This document shows positions 8,771-16,942 of a stretch of DNA of 64,000 nucleotides, one piece after another; the first letter of the stretch is position 1, and each line of letters begins with the position of its first letter. The notes under the pieces were generated by a model. That model worked only from the letters and a program-made list of their open reading frames with translations. It searched no databases and was not told the origin of the DNA. The stretch comes from Neoasaia chiangmaiensis (GTDB taxonomy: Bacteria; Pseudomonadota; Alphaproteobacteria; Acetobacterales; Acetobacteraceae). Made by a program: the position numbers and the translations under genes. The stretch spans positions 3,317,001 to 3,381,000 of the forward strand of contig NZ_CP014691.1 in the NCBI RefSeq assembly GCF_002005465.1, in the 5' to 3' direction.

Positions 8771-9798
8771 CGGGCGCTCCTCTCTCGCCAGTTGCGGAGG
8801 CGGCGGCCAAAGCCCGTAAAGCGGACCGAGGCGAAAATGATGAACGAGGCCTCGATCAGACGTGTCACTTCCTCGGGGATATCGCTGATAAGCTGGATAC
8901 CGATCCCGGAGACGACCAGCATGGCCAGCAGAAGGGAGGCAAGAAAGATACCCGGAGCCCGGTTGTCCCCGAGGATGGCGACAGTCAGCCCCAGAAAACC
9001 GTATTCGGCAGAAAAGCCCGTCACATACTGATGGACTGTTCCCAGAGTATGGACCGCCCCCGCCAGACCGCCGATCCCGCCGCTCAGCAGCATAGCGGAG
9101 ACAAGGATCCGCCGGACCCCAAAACCGGTTGCGCGTGCGAAACGCCTGTTCCACCCGACGATGCGGGTTTCATATCCAAGCGTTCCTCTGCTGCACCATG
9201 CCGTGTAAAGCGCAACGCAGATGATGGAAATCATGAAAGACAGGTTGAGGCCGGGAAAGCCGACATCCGGCAGATGGGTCACTACCGGGATCATCGCCGT
9301 GGCCGAATTGGCTGAGCCGGGCGCGAGGAAAAAGCGCTCGACCAGCCATGCCGCCAGATCCAGGGCCACGAAATTGACCATGAGCGTGGTGACGACATCG
9401 TCGAGATTGCGAAAAACCACCAGCCACGCGGGAACCAGCATCCAGAGCGACCCCGCGACACTCCCCGCGAGAAGTGGAAACAGGATGGCAAGAGGAGCGG
9501 AGAGCGTGCTGCAATGTCCGGCAGTGATTGCGGCGGCGAGGCCGCCAAGGACAAAGCATCCTTCCAGTCCCACATTGAAAACGCCGCTGCGGAAGCAGAT
9601 GCCGGTCGCAAGACCAAGCAGGAGCAGAGGGGCTGCGCTGTTGCATGTCTGGGCGATTGCGGCCGGGCTGCCCAGCGCGGACCTGAGGATGAGGATCAGG
9701 CTTTCGAGCGGGTTGAAACCGCACAGGCCGATGACGACCATCGCGGCGAAGAGGGCTCCCGCGATCGGGCCGAGATGGGAGGAAAGACGCCCCGTCAT
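8767..9798 (-). CDS. BMP-type nucleoside ABC transporter, permease 1
   Basis: 343 residues, strongly hydrophobic, with the signature SGVFNVGLEGCFVLGGLAAA near residue 75, as in NupP/YufP-like permeases. It overlaps the ATPase stop codon (ATGA at 9795-9798) and is followed without a gap by permease 2. This order (binding protein, ATPase, two permeases) is the standard one for nucleoside importers of this class. Confidence 0.87.
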   Translation of the reverse strand: MTGRLSSHLGPIAGALFAAMVVIGLCGFNPLESLILILRSALGSPAAIAQTCNSAAPLLLLGLATGICFRSGVFNVGLEGCFVLGGLAAAITAGHCSTLSAPLAILFPLLAGSVAGSLWMLVPAWLVVFRNLDDVVTTLMVNFVALDLAAWLVERFFLAPGSANSATAMIPVVTHLPDVGFPGLNLSFMISIICVALYTAWCSRGTLGYETRIVGWNRRFARATGFGVRRILVSAMLLSGGIGGLAGAVHTLGTVHQYVTGFSAEYGFLGLTVAILGDNRAPGIFLASLLLAMLVVSGIGIQLISDIPEEVTRLIEASFIIFASVRFTGFGRRLRNWRERSAR

Positions 9799-11270
9799 GC
9801 GGCAACCTCTGCTTCGGACACGAGAATGCCGTCGTGTAGCGTCATGCGACGCGTGGAGAGCGTCTGAAGCTCCGCTTCTTCTTCAGAAATCAGAATGACT
9901 GCGCCCCCGTCTTTCGCGAATTTGACAAGCAGGCTGTGAATGACGTGGATGCCGGCCAGATCCACGCCGCGGGTCGGCTGCGCGACGAGAAGGACGCAGG
10001 GATCGGCATCGAGCTCGCGGGCCATGGCCAGACGCTGCTGATTGCCGCCAGACAGATGCCCTGCCGCCAGAAGATCATCCGACCGGCGCACCCCGAAGCG
10101 GTCGAGAAGGGCATGGACATGCGCGCTGATGGATGCCGGTCGCAGCATCTGCCAACGGGAGAAAGGCATCACGTTGTGGCGTCCGGCAATGGCGTTGTCC
10201 TGCAGGGATGCCTGCAGGCACAGGCTCTCTGTTGCCCGGTCCGCGCTCAGATAGCCCAGCCCTACGGTGCGTCTGGTGTGGGGCGTACTGCGTTCGATTG
10301 GCTGGTTCTTCAGGAGGATACGGCCACTCTCCTGTAGACGCAGTCCGGCAAGGCATTCGAGAAGCTCCAGCTGTCCCGCGTCAGGCAGGCCCCCAATCCC
10401 CAGGATCTCCCCTTCGCACAATCTGAGGGACGCATCCCTGACCCGCATCACGCCACGAGGATCGCGAATGGACATGGCATCGACTTCAAGCACCGGACTG
10501 CCGATTTTTTTGCAGGGACGGGATACGGGGCGCGGAGCCTCGCCCGTCATATGCCGGATCAGGAGATCATGCGTGGCGCCCTCGCGGGGAAGGGTTGCGA
10601 TATGGCGTCCTTCACGCAGGATGCTCATACGATCGGATACGGCGAGAACTTCATCGAGTTTGTGGCTGATGAAAATGAGGGTGTGGCCCCTGTCGCGCAG
10701 ACTGCACATTAGCGACAGCAGGTTCTGGACTTGCTCCCGCGGCAGGACGGCGCTGGGTTCGTCGAGGATGAGGATATCGCTGCCCCGGTACAGTCCGCGA
10801 AGGATTTCCACGATCTGGCGGACATGCAGCGGCGTATCCCCGGCCTGTAGGGACCAGTCGATCGAGACGCCGGCCAGCGATGCCAGACGTTCTGCGTCCT
10901 GCAGGGCTTTTTGACGGTCGATCTGCCCCCAGCGCCCCCGCGGTTCCGCGCCCAGGATGAGGTTGTCGAGAAGAGTGAGTTGCGGAATGATCGAGAATTC
11001 CTGCTGGATCATTCCGACGCCATGACGGAATGCATCCTGCGGAGAACCGAGCGAGACTGAAACGCCGTCGAACAGGATTTCGCCGCTGTCAGGCTGCTCC
11101 AGCCCCTGAAGCATTTTCATGAGCGTTGTCTTGCCCGCCCCGTTGCCTCCAAGAAAGGCGTGGATGCTTCCGCGTTCGATCTCTAGCGAGATGTCATCAT
11201 TCGCCCGGTGTGAGCCGAAGACGCGCGTGATGTTGCGCAATGTGATGCGGGGCTGAGAAAGTCCGGTCAT
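9795..11270 (-). CDS. ABC transporter ATPase, duplicated nucleotide-binding domains (NupO/YufO type)
   Basis: 491 residues with two ATPase halves. The N-terminal half has Walker A GGNGAGKTT near residue 40 and Walker B LILDEPSAVL, but the usual LSGGQ-type signature is altered: the sequence before Walker B reads DTPLHVRQIVEIL. The C-terminal half keeps the signature LSGGNQQR, while its Walker A position (IGGLPDAGQLELL) is degenerate, as is normal for sugar/nucleoside double ATPases. It energises the two permeases. The start overlaps the binding-protein stop by four bases. Confidence 0.87.
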   Translation of the reverse strand: MTGLSQPRITLRNITRVFGSHRANDDISLEIERGSIHAFLGGNGAGKTTLMKMLQGLEQPDSGEILFDGVSVSLGSPQDAFRHGVGMIQQEFSIIPQLTLLDNLILGAEPRGRWGQIDRQKALQDAERLASLAGVSIDWSLQAGDTPLHVRQIVEILRGLYRGSDILILDEPSAVLPREQVQNLLSLMCSLRDRGHTLIFISHKLDEVLAVSDRMSILREGRHIATLPREGATHDLLIRHMTGEAPRPVSRPCKKIGSPVLEVDAMSIRDPRGVMRVRDASLRLCEGEILGIGGLPDAGQLELLECLAGLRLQESGRILLKNQPIERSTPHTRRTVGLGYLSADRATESLCLQASLQDNAIAGRHNVMPFSRWQMLRPASISAHVHALLDRFGVRRSDDLLAAGHLSGGNQQRLAMARELDADPCVLLVAQPTRGVDLAGIHVIHSLLVKFAKDGGAVILISEEEAELQTLSTRRMTLHDGILVSEAEVAA

Positions 11271-12325
11271 CGCATGAAATCCGGATAGCCCTGGGTGACG
11301 ACGTTCCAGACATGCACACGGCCGGAAACGATATCCTCACGGGCTGTGGTGACACTTTGAAGAACATTTGCGGGAATGAGGGCGCGGGTATAACGCATCT
11401 CCGTCAGGCCGACGCCGTCTTCGCTCAGCCCCATATGCACTACGGAGCCACCCGCCAGCCTGCCATGCGCGTAATCGGTGACAACGCGGTCAAGCGCGAC
11501 TTCGGTGTGTTTGAGCATGCTGGTCAGGACATGGCCGGGCGCAAGCCCGTCTTCATTCTGGTCCACCCCGATGGCATACAGGCCGCTCTGTGCGGCCGCA
11601 TGAATGACGCCTACGCCGGTTGTGCCAGCGACGGCGTAAATGATCCCGACGCCACTGTCATACATGACATGGGCCATCTCCAGCCCCTTGGCTGGGTCGC
11701 TGAAAGTGTTGGCATAGGAAATTCGAACACCAAGCCCCGGATCGACGCTATGGGCGCCCTGTACGAAGCCCGCGATGAACTTGTCGATGCCAACGGAGCG
11801 GGTGCCTCCAATGACGCCCAGTTCCTGATGATGTTCCAGTCCCGGGAGATGAGCCTGCTTGACGACACCCGCAGCCAGAACGCCCGCCAGAAAAGATCCC
11901 TGCTGTTCTTCGAACAGCACTGAAGTGACGTTAGAGCCACTCGCGACCTGATTGAGAATGACAAAATGGCAGTCCGGAAAATCCTGGGCAACGTCCTGAA
12001 GAATGCCGCTATGGGAATATTCGAGGTCTATCACCAGTCCGGCTCCGGACGAGGCCGCCTGGCGCAGGATGGTGCCCCCTTCCGCCACAACCGAGGACGT
12101 TTCCAGCACCCGTCCTGTCAGTCCTGTCTGGGCAAGTCCTAGCGTAAAACCGCGATGACCCAGATCGTTGTAAGACTGATCGCCCAGACCGCCCTGACCA
12201 ATGATCAGAACAGCCTTGTGCTCATTTTCCGGATGGGCGGCGGCGTTTTGTGGCAGGCTTGCGCTGCCTATCAAAGTCAAGGCCAGGGCCGCCTGAAGAG
12301 CCCGTATTGTTCCCGGTTTCAGCAT
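11267..12325 (-). CDS. BMP-family periplasmic substrate-binding protein
   Basis: About 352 residues. The start at 12325 gives a signal peptide (ALALTLIGSASLPQNAAA) and has an AAGG site; no lipobox cysteine is seen, so it is probably periplasmic and not a lipoprotein. The mature part has the BMP-family features: GGLGDQSYND near the N-terminus, the SSGAGLVIDL region, LGVIGGTRSVGIDKFIAGF and GLYAIGVDQNEDG. Family members (PnrA, BmpA, Med) bind purine nucleosides. It begins the transporter operon. The gene overlaps the repressor reading frame by about 100 bases. Confidence 0.85.
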   Translation of the reverse strand: MLKPGTIRALQAALALTLIGSASLPQNAAAHPENEHKAVLIIGQGGLGDQSYNDLGHRGFTLGLAQTGLTGRVLETSSVVAEGGTILRQAASSGAGLVIDLEYSHSGILQDVAQDFPDCHFVILNQVASGSNVTSVLFEEQQGSFLAGVLAAGVVKQAHLPGLEHHQELGVIGGTRSVGIDKFIAGFVQGAHSVDPGLGVRISYANTFSDPAKGLEMAHVMYDSGVGIIYAVAGTTGVGVIHAAAQSGLYAIGVDQNEDGLAPGHVLTSMLKHTEVALDRVVTDYAHGRLAGGSVVHMGLSEDGVGLTEMRYTRALIPANVLQSVTTAREDIVSGRVHVWNVVTQGYPDFMR

Positions 12326-13061
12326 GAGATGGACCTTTTTTCTGAGGGTCATTGTTACGCTGAAGGTTTGTTTCGTAATAATAACGACGTGCGTCGTAGA
12401 TGGCCTCGACCATGTCCAGAAGCTGCCCGGCTTCATTAAAAGACTGTCGATAAATGACGATCACGACGGCACCAGCCGGAAGGGAGAGAAGGTCTCTCTC
12501 ATCCTCGGTCGCCAGCCGTGCGTTCAGACGCTCCTTGGCGCTCACGACAGGAGAGTTTTTCTCCGCCAGAAAGCCATAGAATGAAAAGTCGGAGCGCCGG
12601 GATATTTCTTCTGTCAGTCCGGTCTGTTTGACCACAGTCAGTGGAACAACAGAGTTGTGGCGTGCCACCGGAACACCGTCCACATAACGCAGACGGTCCA
12701 TGATGACCGACGGTTCGTCGATCTCGAACGGCGGCATGCCCCGACCTGGCCACATATCGAACGACAGAAGCTGGTGAGAGGCAGCGTGACCCGCGGCCGT
12801 GACAGCCTCGGTAAAGCTGGTGAGCAGGCCGGGCTGCTTGCGCAGGGGCGCACTGGCCACGAAAGTCCCGCTGCCCTGTTTCCTTACGACCAGCCCCTCG
12901 GCCACGAGCTCTTCGATGGCTTTGGACACCGTAAAGCGGCTGACACCCCATCTGGCCGCCAGAACGGGTTCACTGGTGAGGCGCTCACCCGGGCTGCTGA
13001 CCGAAATCTGTTCTCTGAGACGGTCAGACATCTGGCGGTACAAAGGAGGTGGTGTCATCAA
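12222..13061 (-). CDS. GntR-family (HutC/UTRA) transcriptional regulator
   Basis: 279 residues. An N-terminal winged helix (LTSEPVLAARWGVSRFTVSK, then AIEELVAEGLVVRKQGSGTF) is followed by a UTRA effector domain ending near DARRYYYETNL. About 40 residues beyond that point are unlike the family and overlap the start of the binding-protein gene, so the true C-terminus may have been lengthened by a lost stop or frameshift. A GGAGG site precedes the ATG. It very likely represses the downstream operon and itself through the palindrome at 13,075-13,100, with a nucleoside or sugar phosphate as inducer. Confidence 0.85.
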   Translation of the reverse strand: MMTPPPLYRQMSDRLREQISVSSPGERLTSEPVLAARWGVSRFTVSKAIEELVAEGLVVRKQGSGTFVASAPLRKQPGLLTSFTEAVTAAGHAASHQLLSFDMWPGRGMPPFEIDEPSVIMDRLRYVDGVPVARHNSVVPLTVVKQTGLTEEISRRSDFSFYGFLAEKNSPVVSAKERLNARLATEDERDLLSLPAGAVVIVIYRQSFNEAGQLLDMVEAIYDARRYYYETNLQRNNDPQKKGPSHAETGNNTGSSGGPGLDFDRQRKPATKRRRPSGK

Positions 13062-13074
13062 AAATCCTGCAACC

Positions 13075-13100
13075 TGTTCAGTTGTCCAGACAACTGAACA
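13075..13100. promoter_or_regulatory. probable GntR operator (perfect palindrome)
   Basis: Two perfect 12-base arms (TGTTCAGTTGTC and its complement) are separated by two bases. The palindrome lies 14 bases upstream of the repressor start codon, where it would overlap the promoter or leader. Perfect symmetry of this length is typical of HutC/UTRA-type operators, so autoregulation and control of the nucleoside operon are likely. Confidence 0.75.
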
Positions 13101-13983
13101 TACTCATGCTGGATTCGCAACGAGATTCTTGGCCGCCTCGCAATTTTCTTTGATTTCTTCGGATGCCTAGGCCGCATTGAATTTAGGCTTGGGACTCAAT
13201 GATTTGAGTTGAGAAATCTGATTCAGGCTCTGTGAAGAGACTGAAGATGCGCTCCAGATTGCTCATCAATCTCCTTATGATCTGTGTCAGGGGAAAGAAG
13301 GATTGGAACTAGAAAGAGGCCGGGATTAACCGGGACGATCTGTGGTTTGGCGGGACAAGAGACGGCGGAAGACCGCCAGAGATCGACACGCGGTCGGTGT
13401 TTTGGTGCGCGATCGTCCGGCGCCCTGTCGGTTCTCGCCGATGATGATTGCACGACGATGGAGAGGCCTTTGGCAGATGCTCGGCACTACCCCACAGCCA
13501 GCCCGGCGAGATTAACCCGCGTATTCCCGCGCCGAGTGTCATCAAGACGGAAATCGAAATGTTGGAGAGGTGGATCGCTAATATCCGCGTCCGGCAGGAA
13601 AAGGTCGCATGACGAAATTCCAGCGCTTCAAGCCGATACCTGCCGGAGGACGTCCCTTTCAAACGCAAACGATATCAGTTCGCTGTGCCGGCGGACTGTC
13701 TGCTCTGGGGGAATAAGATTGGCAGACTGAATGACTGACATGAGGGCGACAGCGGAAGTATGAATCGCCGTAGTTCGCGCGATCCGTGCGTCTGCCGCAT
13801 AGGCAGTATGGCTACTGCATTACCGCCTTGGTCTGGTTTCAGTTGAAGGACGGAAATACGTTCACGCTCGTTTTTCTACGCCTGATTTCGCTCGGCCACG
13901 ACTGCCGTCCTTTTCGCCATTGAACAGGGCGGCCAGTGCTTCGCCTTCTTGTGGGATATCTGCACAGACAAGGCGGAAGGGTG
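13101..13983. other. degenerate spacer before traG, no intact gene
   Basis: Nearly 900 bases without a supportable gene. Short fragments in different frames (for example KTEIEMLERWIANIRVRQEK near 13,540, followed by a stop) suggest decayed coding sequence that I cannot identify. Around 13,740 the words GGCGACAGCGGAAGT recur at 48,330 in the same position relative to the second element's traG region. This suggests it marks the old boundary between cargo and conjugation core. Confidence 0.45.
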
Positions 13984-16020
13984 ATGGACCAGCCGGGTGC
14001 GCGTATTCAATGGAGACAGGTTGCCGTCGTCCTGTCGGTTGTCCTCGTTTCCTGGTGGACGGCAACACAATGGACGGCCTGGGAACTGGCGTTTCAGCCG
14101 GAACTGGGGCGACCGTGGTTTACGCTCCTGCACCGCTGGCCGGTCTATGCCCCGCCGCTGTTCTTCTGGTGGTGGTACGAATTCGACGTCTACGCGCCGG
14201 CAGTCTTCGCGCGCGGGGCGTGGATCGCGGGCTCCGGCGGAGTGCTGGCTTTTGCTGCGGCGGTCGCGCTGTCCGTTTATCGTGCCCGCGAGGCGACGCG
14301 TGCCGCGACCTATGGGTCCGCCCGCTGGGCGACACGTGAGGACATGCGGTCCGCCGGTCTTCTGGGCGAGGACGGCGTCGTGCTCGGGCAGTACAGGCGG
14401 GACTATCTCCGTCATGATGGCCCCGATCATGTGCTGTGCTTCGCGCCCACCCGGTCGGGCAAGGGGGTAGGGCTGGTCATCCCGACCCTGCTGACCTGGC
14501 CGGGTTCGGCCATCGTCCACGACATCAAGGGCGAAAACTGGCAGCTTACGGCGGGATTCCGTGCGACCTTCGGGCGGGCGGTGCTGTTCGATCCGACCAA
14601 TCCGGACTCCGACGGCTATAATCCCCTGCTGGAAATCCGCCGGGGCGCATGGGAGGTCCGCGACGCCCAGAATGTCGCCGATATTCTCGTGGACCCGGAG
14701 GGCAGCCTGGAGAAGCGCAATCATTGGGAGAAGACCTCGCACGCCCTGCTGGTCGGTGCGATCCTGCATGTGCTGTATGCCGAGGACGACAAAACGCTGG
14801 CCGGGGTGGCGAATTTCCTCTCCGACCCGAAGCGACCGATAGCCTCCACGCTCTCGGCGATGATGCGAACCAGCCATCTCGGGGAGGCGGGACCGCATCC
14901 CGTCGTCGCGTCCGCCGCGCGGGAACTGCTCAATAAATCTCCCAACGAGCGTTCGGGCGTGTTGTCGACCGCCATGTCGTTTCTCGGCCTCTATCGTGAT
15001 CCTGTCGTGGCGCGGGTAACCGGGCGTTGCGGCTGGCGGATCGGCGACCTGCTCGCGGGAGAGCGGCCGGTCACGCTCTACCTCACTGTGCCACCGTCGG
15101 ATATCAGCCGCACCAAGCCGTTGATCCGGCTGGTGCTCAATCAGATCGGGCGGCGGCTGACCGAGGATCTGCAGGCCGCCAGCCGACGGCCACGCCTGTT
15201 GTTCATGCTCGATGAATTTCCCGCCCTCGGGCGGCTGGATTTCTTCGAGAGCGCGTTGGCTTTCATGGCGGGATATGGCATCCGCGCCTTTCTGATCGCG
15301 CAGTCGCTGAACCAGAGCGAAAAAGCCTACGGGCAGAACAACAGCATTCTGGACAACTGCCATGTCCGGGTCAGTTTCGCGACCAATGACGAACGGACCG
15401 CCAGGCGCGTGTCCGATGGGCTCGGCATGGCGACCGAGGTTCGCTCGCAGAAGAACTATGCCGGCCATCGGCTGTCCCCGTGGCTCGGACACCTCATGGT
15501 CTCGCGTCAGGAAAGTGCGCGCCCGCTCCTGACGGTGGGCGAGGTCATGCAGCTCCCGGAACGCGACGAGGTCGTCATGGTGACCGGGTGTCCGCCGATC
15601 CGCGCGCGCAAGGTCCGGTATTACCGCGATCGCCGTCTCACCGTGCGCATCCTGCCGCCACCTGGCCCCGGCCGTGCCCGGCCCGAGGCGGACCCGGACG
15701 ACTGGACCGGCCAACCCCGGCCGCCATGCCCCGCACCCGAAGGTGAGGCGGACATGGCTGCGTCATCCCCACCACCACGGGAAGACGGGGACGAAGACGT
15801 CACGACAACCGCCCCGGGGTTTCGGCAGGAGCGGCTTCCCGAAATGGCGGATGAGGAACGGATGCGGCGGAGGGCTGCCGCCGATCGGAGGCCGGAGCAC
15901 GAGCCGCCCGCAGGCGATGACAGGCGACGACACCGCGCGCGGGAGTTCGAGGATCTCGGTCGCATCGCGCGTCTGACGGCGCTCGACCACGATGACGGTA
16001 TGGATCTGGACGGACCATGA
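13984..16020 (+). CDS. traG: TraG/VirD4-like type IV coupling protein (element A)
   Basis: 678 residues. The start MDQPGARIQW matches the start of the second copy at 49,112. Membrane segments lie near residues 15-35 and 75-100. The cytoplasmic ATPase has Walker A FAPTRSGKGVG near residue 155 and Walker B LFMLDEFPALGRLDF near 408, then the conserved GYGIRAFLIAQSLNQ. Coupling proteins connect the relaxosome to the mating channel. The C-terminal 120 residues are Pro/Arg-rich and differ most from the other copy. Although intact, its element lacks nearly all trb genes, so it could act only with the other element's channel. Confidence 0.92.
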   Translation: MDQPGARIQWRQVAVVLSVVLVSWWTATQWTAWELAFQPELGRPWFTLLHRWPVYAPPLFFWWWYEFDVYAPAVFARGAWIAGSGGVLAFAAAVALSVYRAREATRAATYGSARWATREDMRSAGLLGEDGVVLGQYRRDYLRHDGPDHVLCFAPTRSGKGVGLVIPTLLTWPGSAIVHDIKGENWQLTAGFRATFGRAVLFDPTNPDSDGYNPLLEIRRGAWEVRDAQNVADILVDPEGSLEKRNHWEKTSHALLVGAILHVLYAEDDKTLAGVANFLSDPKRPIASTLSAMMRTSHLGEAGPHPVVASAARELLNKSPNERSGVLSTAMSFLGLYRDPVVARVTGRCGWRIGDLLAGERPVTLYLTVPPSDISRTKPLIRLVLNQIGRRLTEDLQAASRRPRLLFMLDEFPALGRLDFFESALAFMAGYGIRAFLIAQSLNQSEKAYGQNNSILDNCHVRVSFATNDERTARRVSDGLGMATEVRSQKNYAGHRLSPWLGHLMVSRQESARPLLTVGEVMQLPERDEVVMVTGCPPIRARKVRYYRDRRLTVRILPPPGPGRARPEADPDDWTGQPRPPCPAPEGEADMAASSPPPREDGDEDVTTTAPGFRQERLPEMADEERMRRRAAADRRPEHEPPAGDDRRRHRAREFEDLGRIARLTALDHDDGMDLDGP

Positions 16021-16436
16021 GCGCACGGCGGAAAAAGCGGCAGATGACCGTCTATCTCGATCCGGTCCTGTCGCGTGCGATCGGGGAGATGGCGACGCGA
16101 CGACGCCAGTCAGGGTCGCTGGTCGTCGAAACCGCCCTGGCGGCCTTCTTTACGCCGGAAGACGACGCAGCGGGCGAGGCCGCGACAGGGCGGCGGCTCG
16201 ACCGGATGGAACGGCGTCTGGGACGCCTGGAACGCGATGTCGGTATCGGGGTGGAGACGCTGGCAATGTTCATCCGTTTCTGGATGGTGAGCAACCCGCC
16301 GTTGCCCGAACCGCTGTCCGCTGCTGCGCAGGCGCAGGCCGCCGAACGGTATGAGCGGTTTCTCGAGATGCTGGGACGCCGGCTCAGTACCGGACAACGG
16401 CTGCATGGAGATCTCCGGCCGGAAACGGACTCGTAA
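16017..16436 (+). CDS. small ribbon-helix-helix/CopG-like conjugation protein (element A)
   Basis: 139 residues, overlapping the traG stop by four bases. The N-terminus MSARRKKRQMTVYLDPVLSR resembles a ribbon-helix-helix DNA-binding strand, followed by a helical region with a heptad-like stretch (GRRLDRMERRLGRLERDV near residue 62) and an FIRFWM segment. The homologue after the other traG is at 51,122. Such proteins always sit between traG and trbB in this ICE class. A regulatory or relaxosome-accessory role is likely but not shown. Confidence 0.75.
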   Translation: MSARRKKRQMTVYLDPVLSRAIGEMATRRRQSGSLVVETALAAFFTPEDDAAGEAATGRRLDRMERRLGRLERDVGIGVETLAMFIRFWMVSNPPLPEPLSAAAQAQAAERYERFLEMLGRRLSTGQRLHGDLRPETDS

Positions 16437-16583
16437 CGGCGCTGCCGTGACACGCGCCCTTTCTGTCCCGAAAGGGCCGCGCCCGCCTACGCCGGTTTTC
16501 GTTTGTTTTCGCAGGTCTGCGTTCGTCTTCGACAAACGGAAATTGCCTGTTGCGGGCCAATAAATCCGCCCCTTTCTAATCAT

Positions 16584-16627
16584 CCCCGTCGTCGTCCGGA
16601 AGCGCCGGACGATCCGAACGGACGGGG
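16584..16627 (+). promoter_or_regulatory. conserved double hairpin before trbB (element A)
   Basis: Outer arms CCCCGTC (16,584-16,590) and GACGGGG (16,621-16,627) enclose an inner hairpin CGTCCGG/CCGGACG (16,593-16,599 and 16,605-16,611). It ends seven bases before the trbB start. The same structure, with matched substitutions, precedes the other trbB at 51,702. It may control trbB translation or transcription. Confidence 0.6.
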
Positions 16628-16633
16628 ACGGGC

Positions 16634-16942
16634 ATGCCGGTCACAGCAATCAACACCAGTGGCTGGACGCGCGGCATGTCCATGCTGCGCACGGCGATGG
16701 GACCGGCGATTGCCCGGCATCTCGCTGATCCCGCTGTGGTCGAGGTGATGCTCAACCCCGACGGGCGGCTGTGGATCGACCGTCTGTCCGAGGGGCTGTC
16801 CGACACGGGTGAGCAGATCACACCCGCCGACGCCGAGCGCATCGTGCGTCTGGTCGCGCACCATGTCGGGGCGGAGGTGCATGAAGCGGCCCACGTCTTT
16901 CTCAAGCAGAAACGGGCAGGTCTCAAGAGATCGATCCTGTAG
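16634..16942 (+). pseudogene. trbB: truncated trbB (T4SS ATPase), N-terminal part only
   Basis: The first 86 codons match the intact trbB at 51,702 (for example [20 protein letters not shown] and [20 protein letters not shown]). The match stops abruptly at about 16,892 and 16 unrelated codons follow to a stop. The Walker A and B motifs, which would come after residue 150, are absent, so no ATPase is made. All genes from trbC to DUF2274 are missing here, and the LysR gene that normally caps the operon follows at once. This indicates one large internal deletion in element A. Confidence 0.9.

Noticed and set aside
13284-13730. 149-codon plus-strand frame before traG
   Set aside because: No ribosome site, no domain; neighbouring frames show equal-quality fragments, so it looks like decayed DNA.
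13876-15714. Long minus-strand reading frame (612 codons) opposite traG, with a similar frame opposite the other traG at 48,989-50,620
   Set aside because: Its conservation follows from the conserved sense gene and its GC-rich third positions. It has no ribosome site, domain or membrane features; traG on the plus strand has all motifs.
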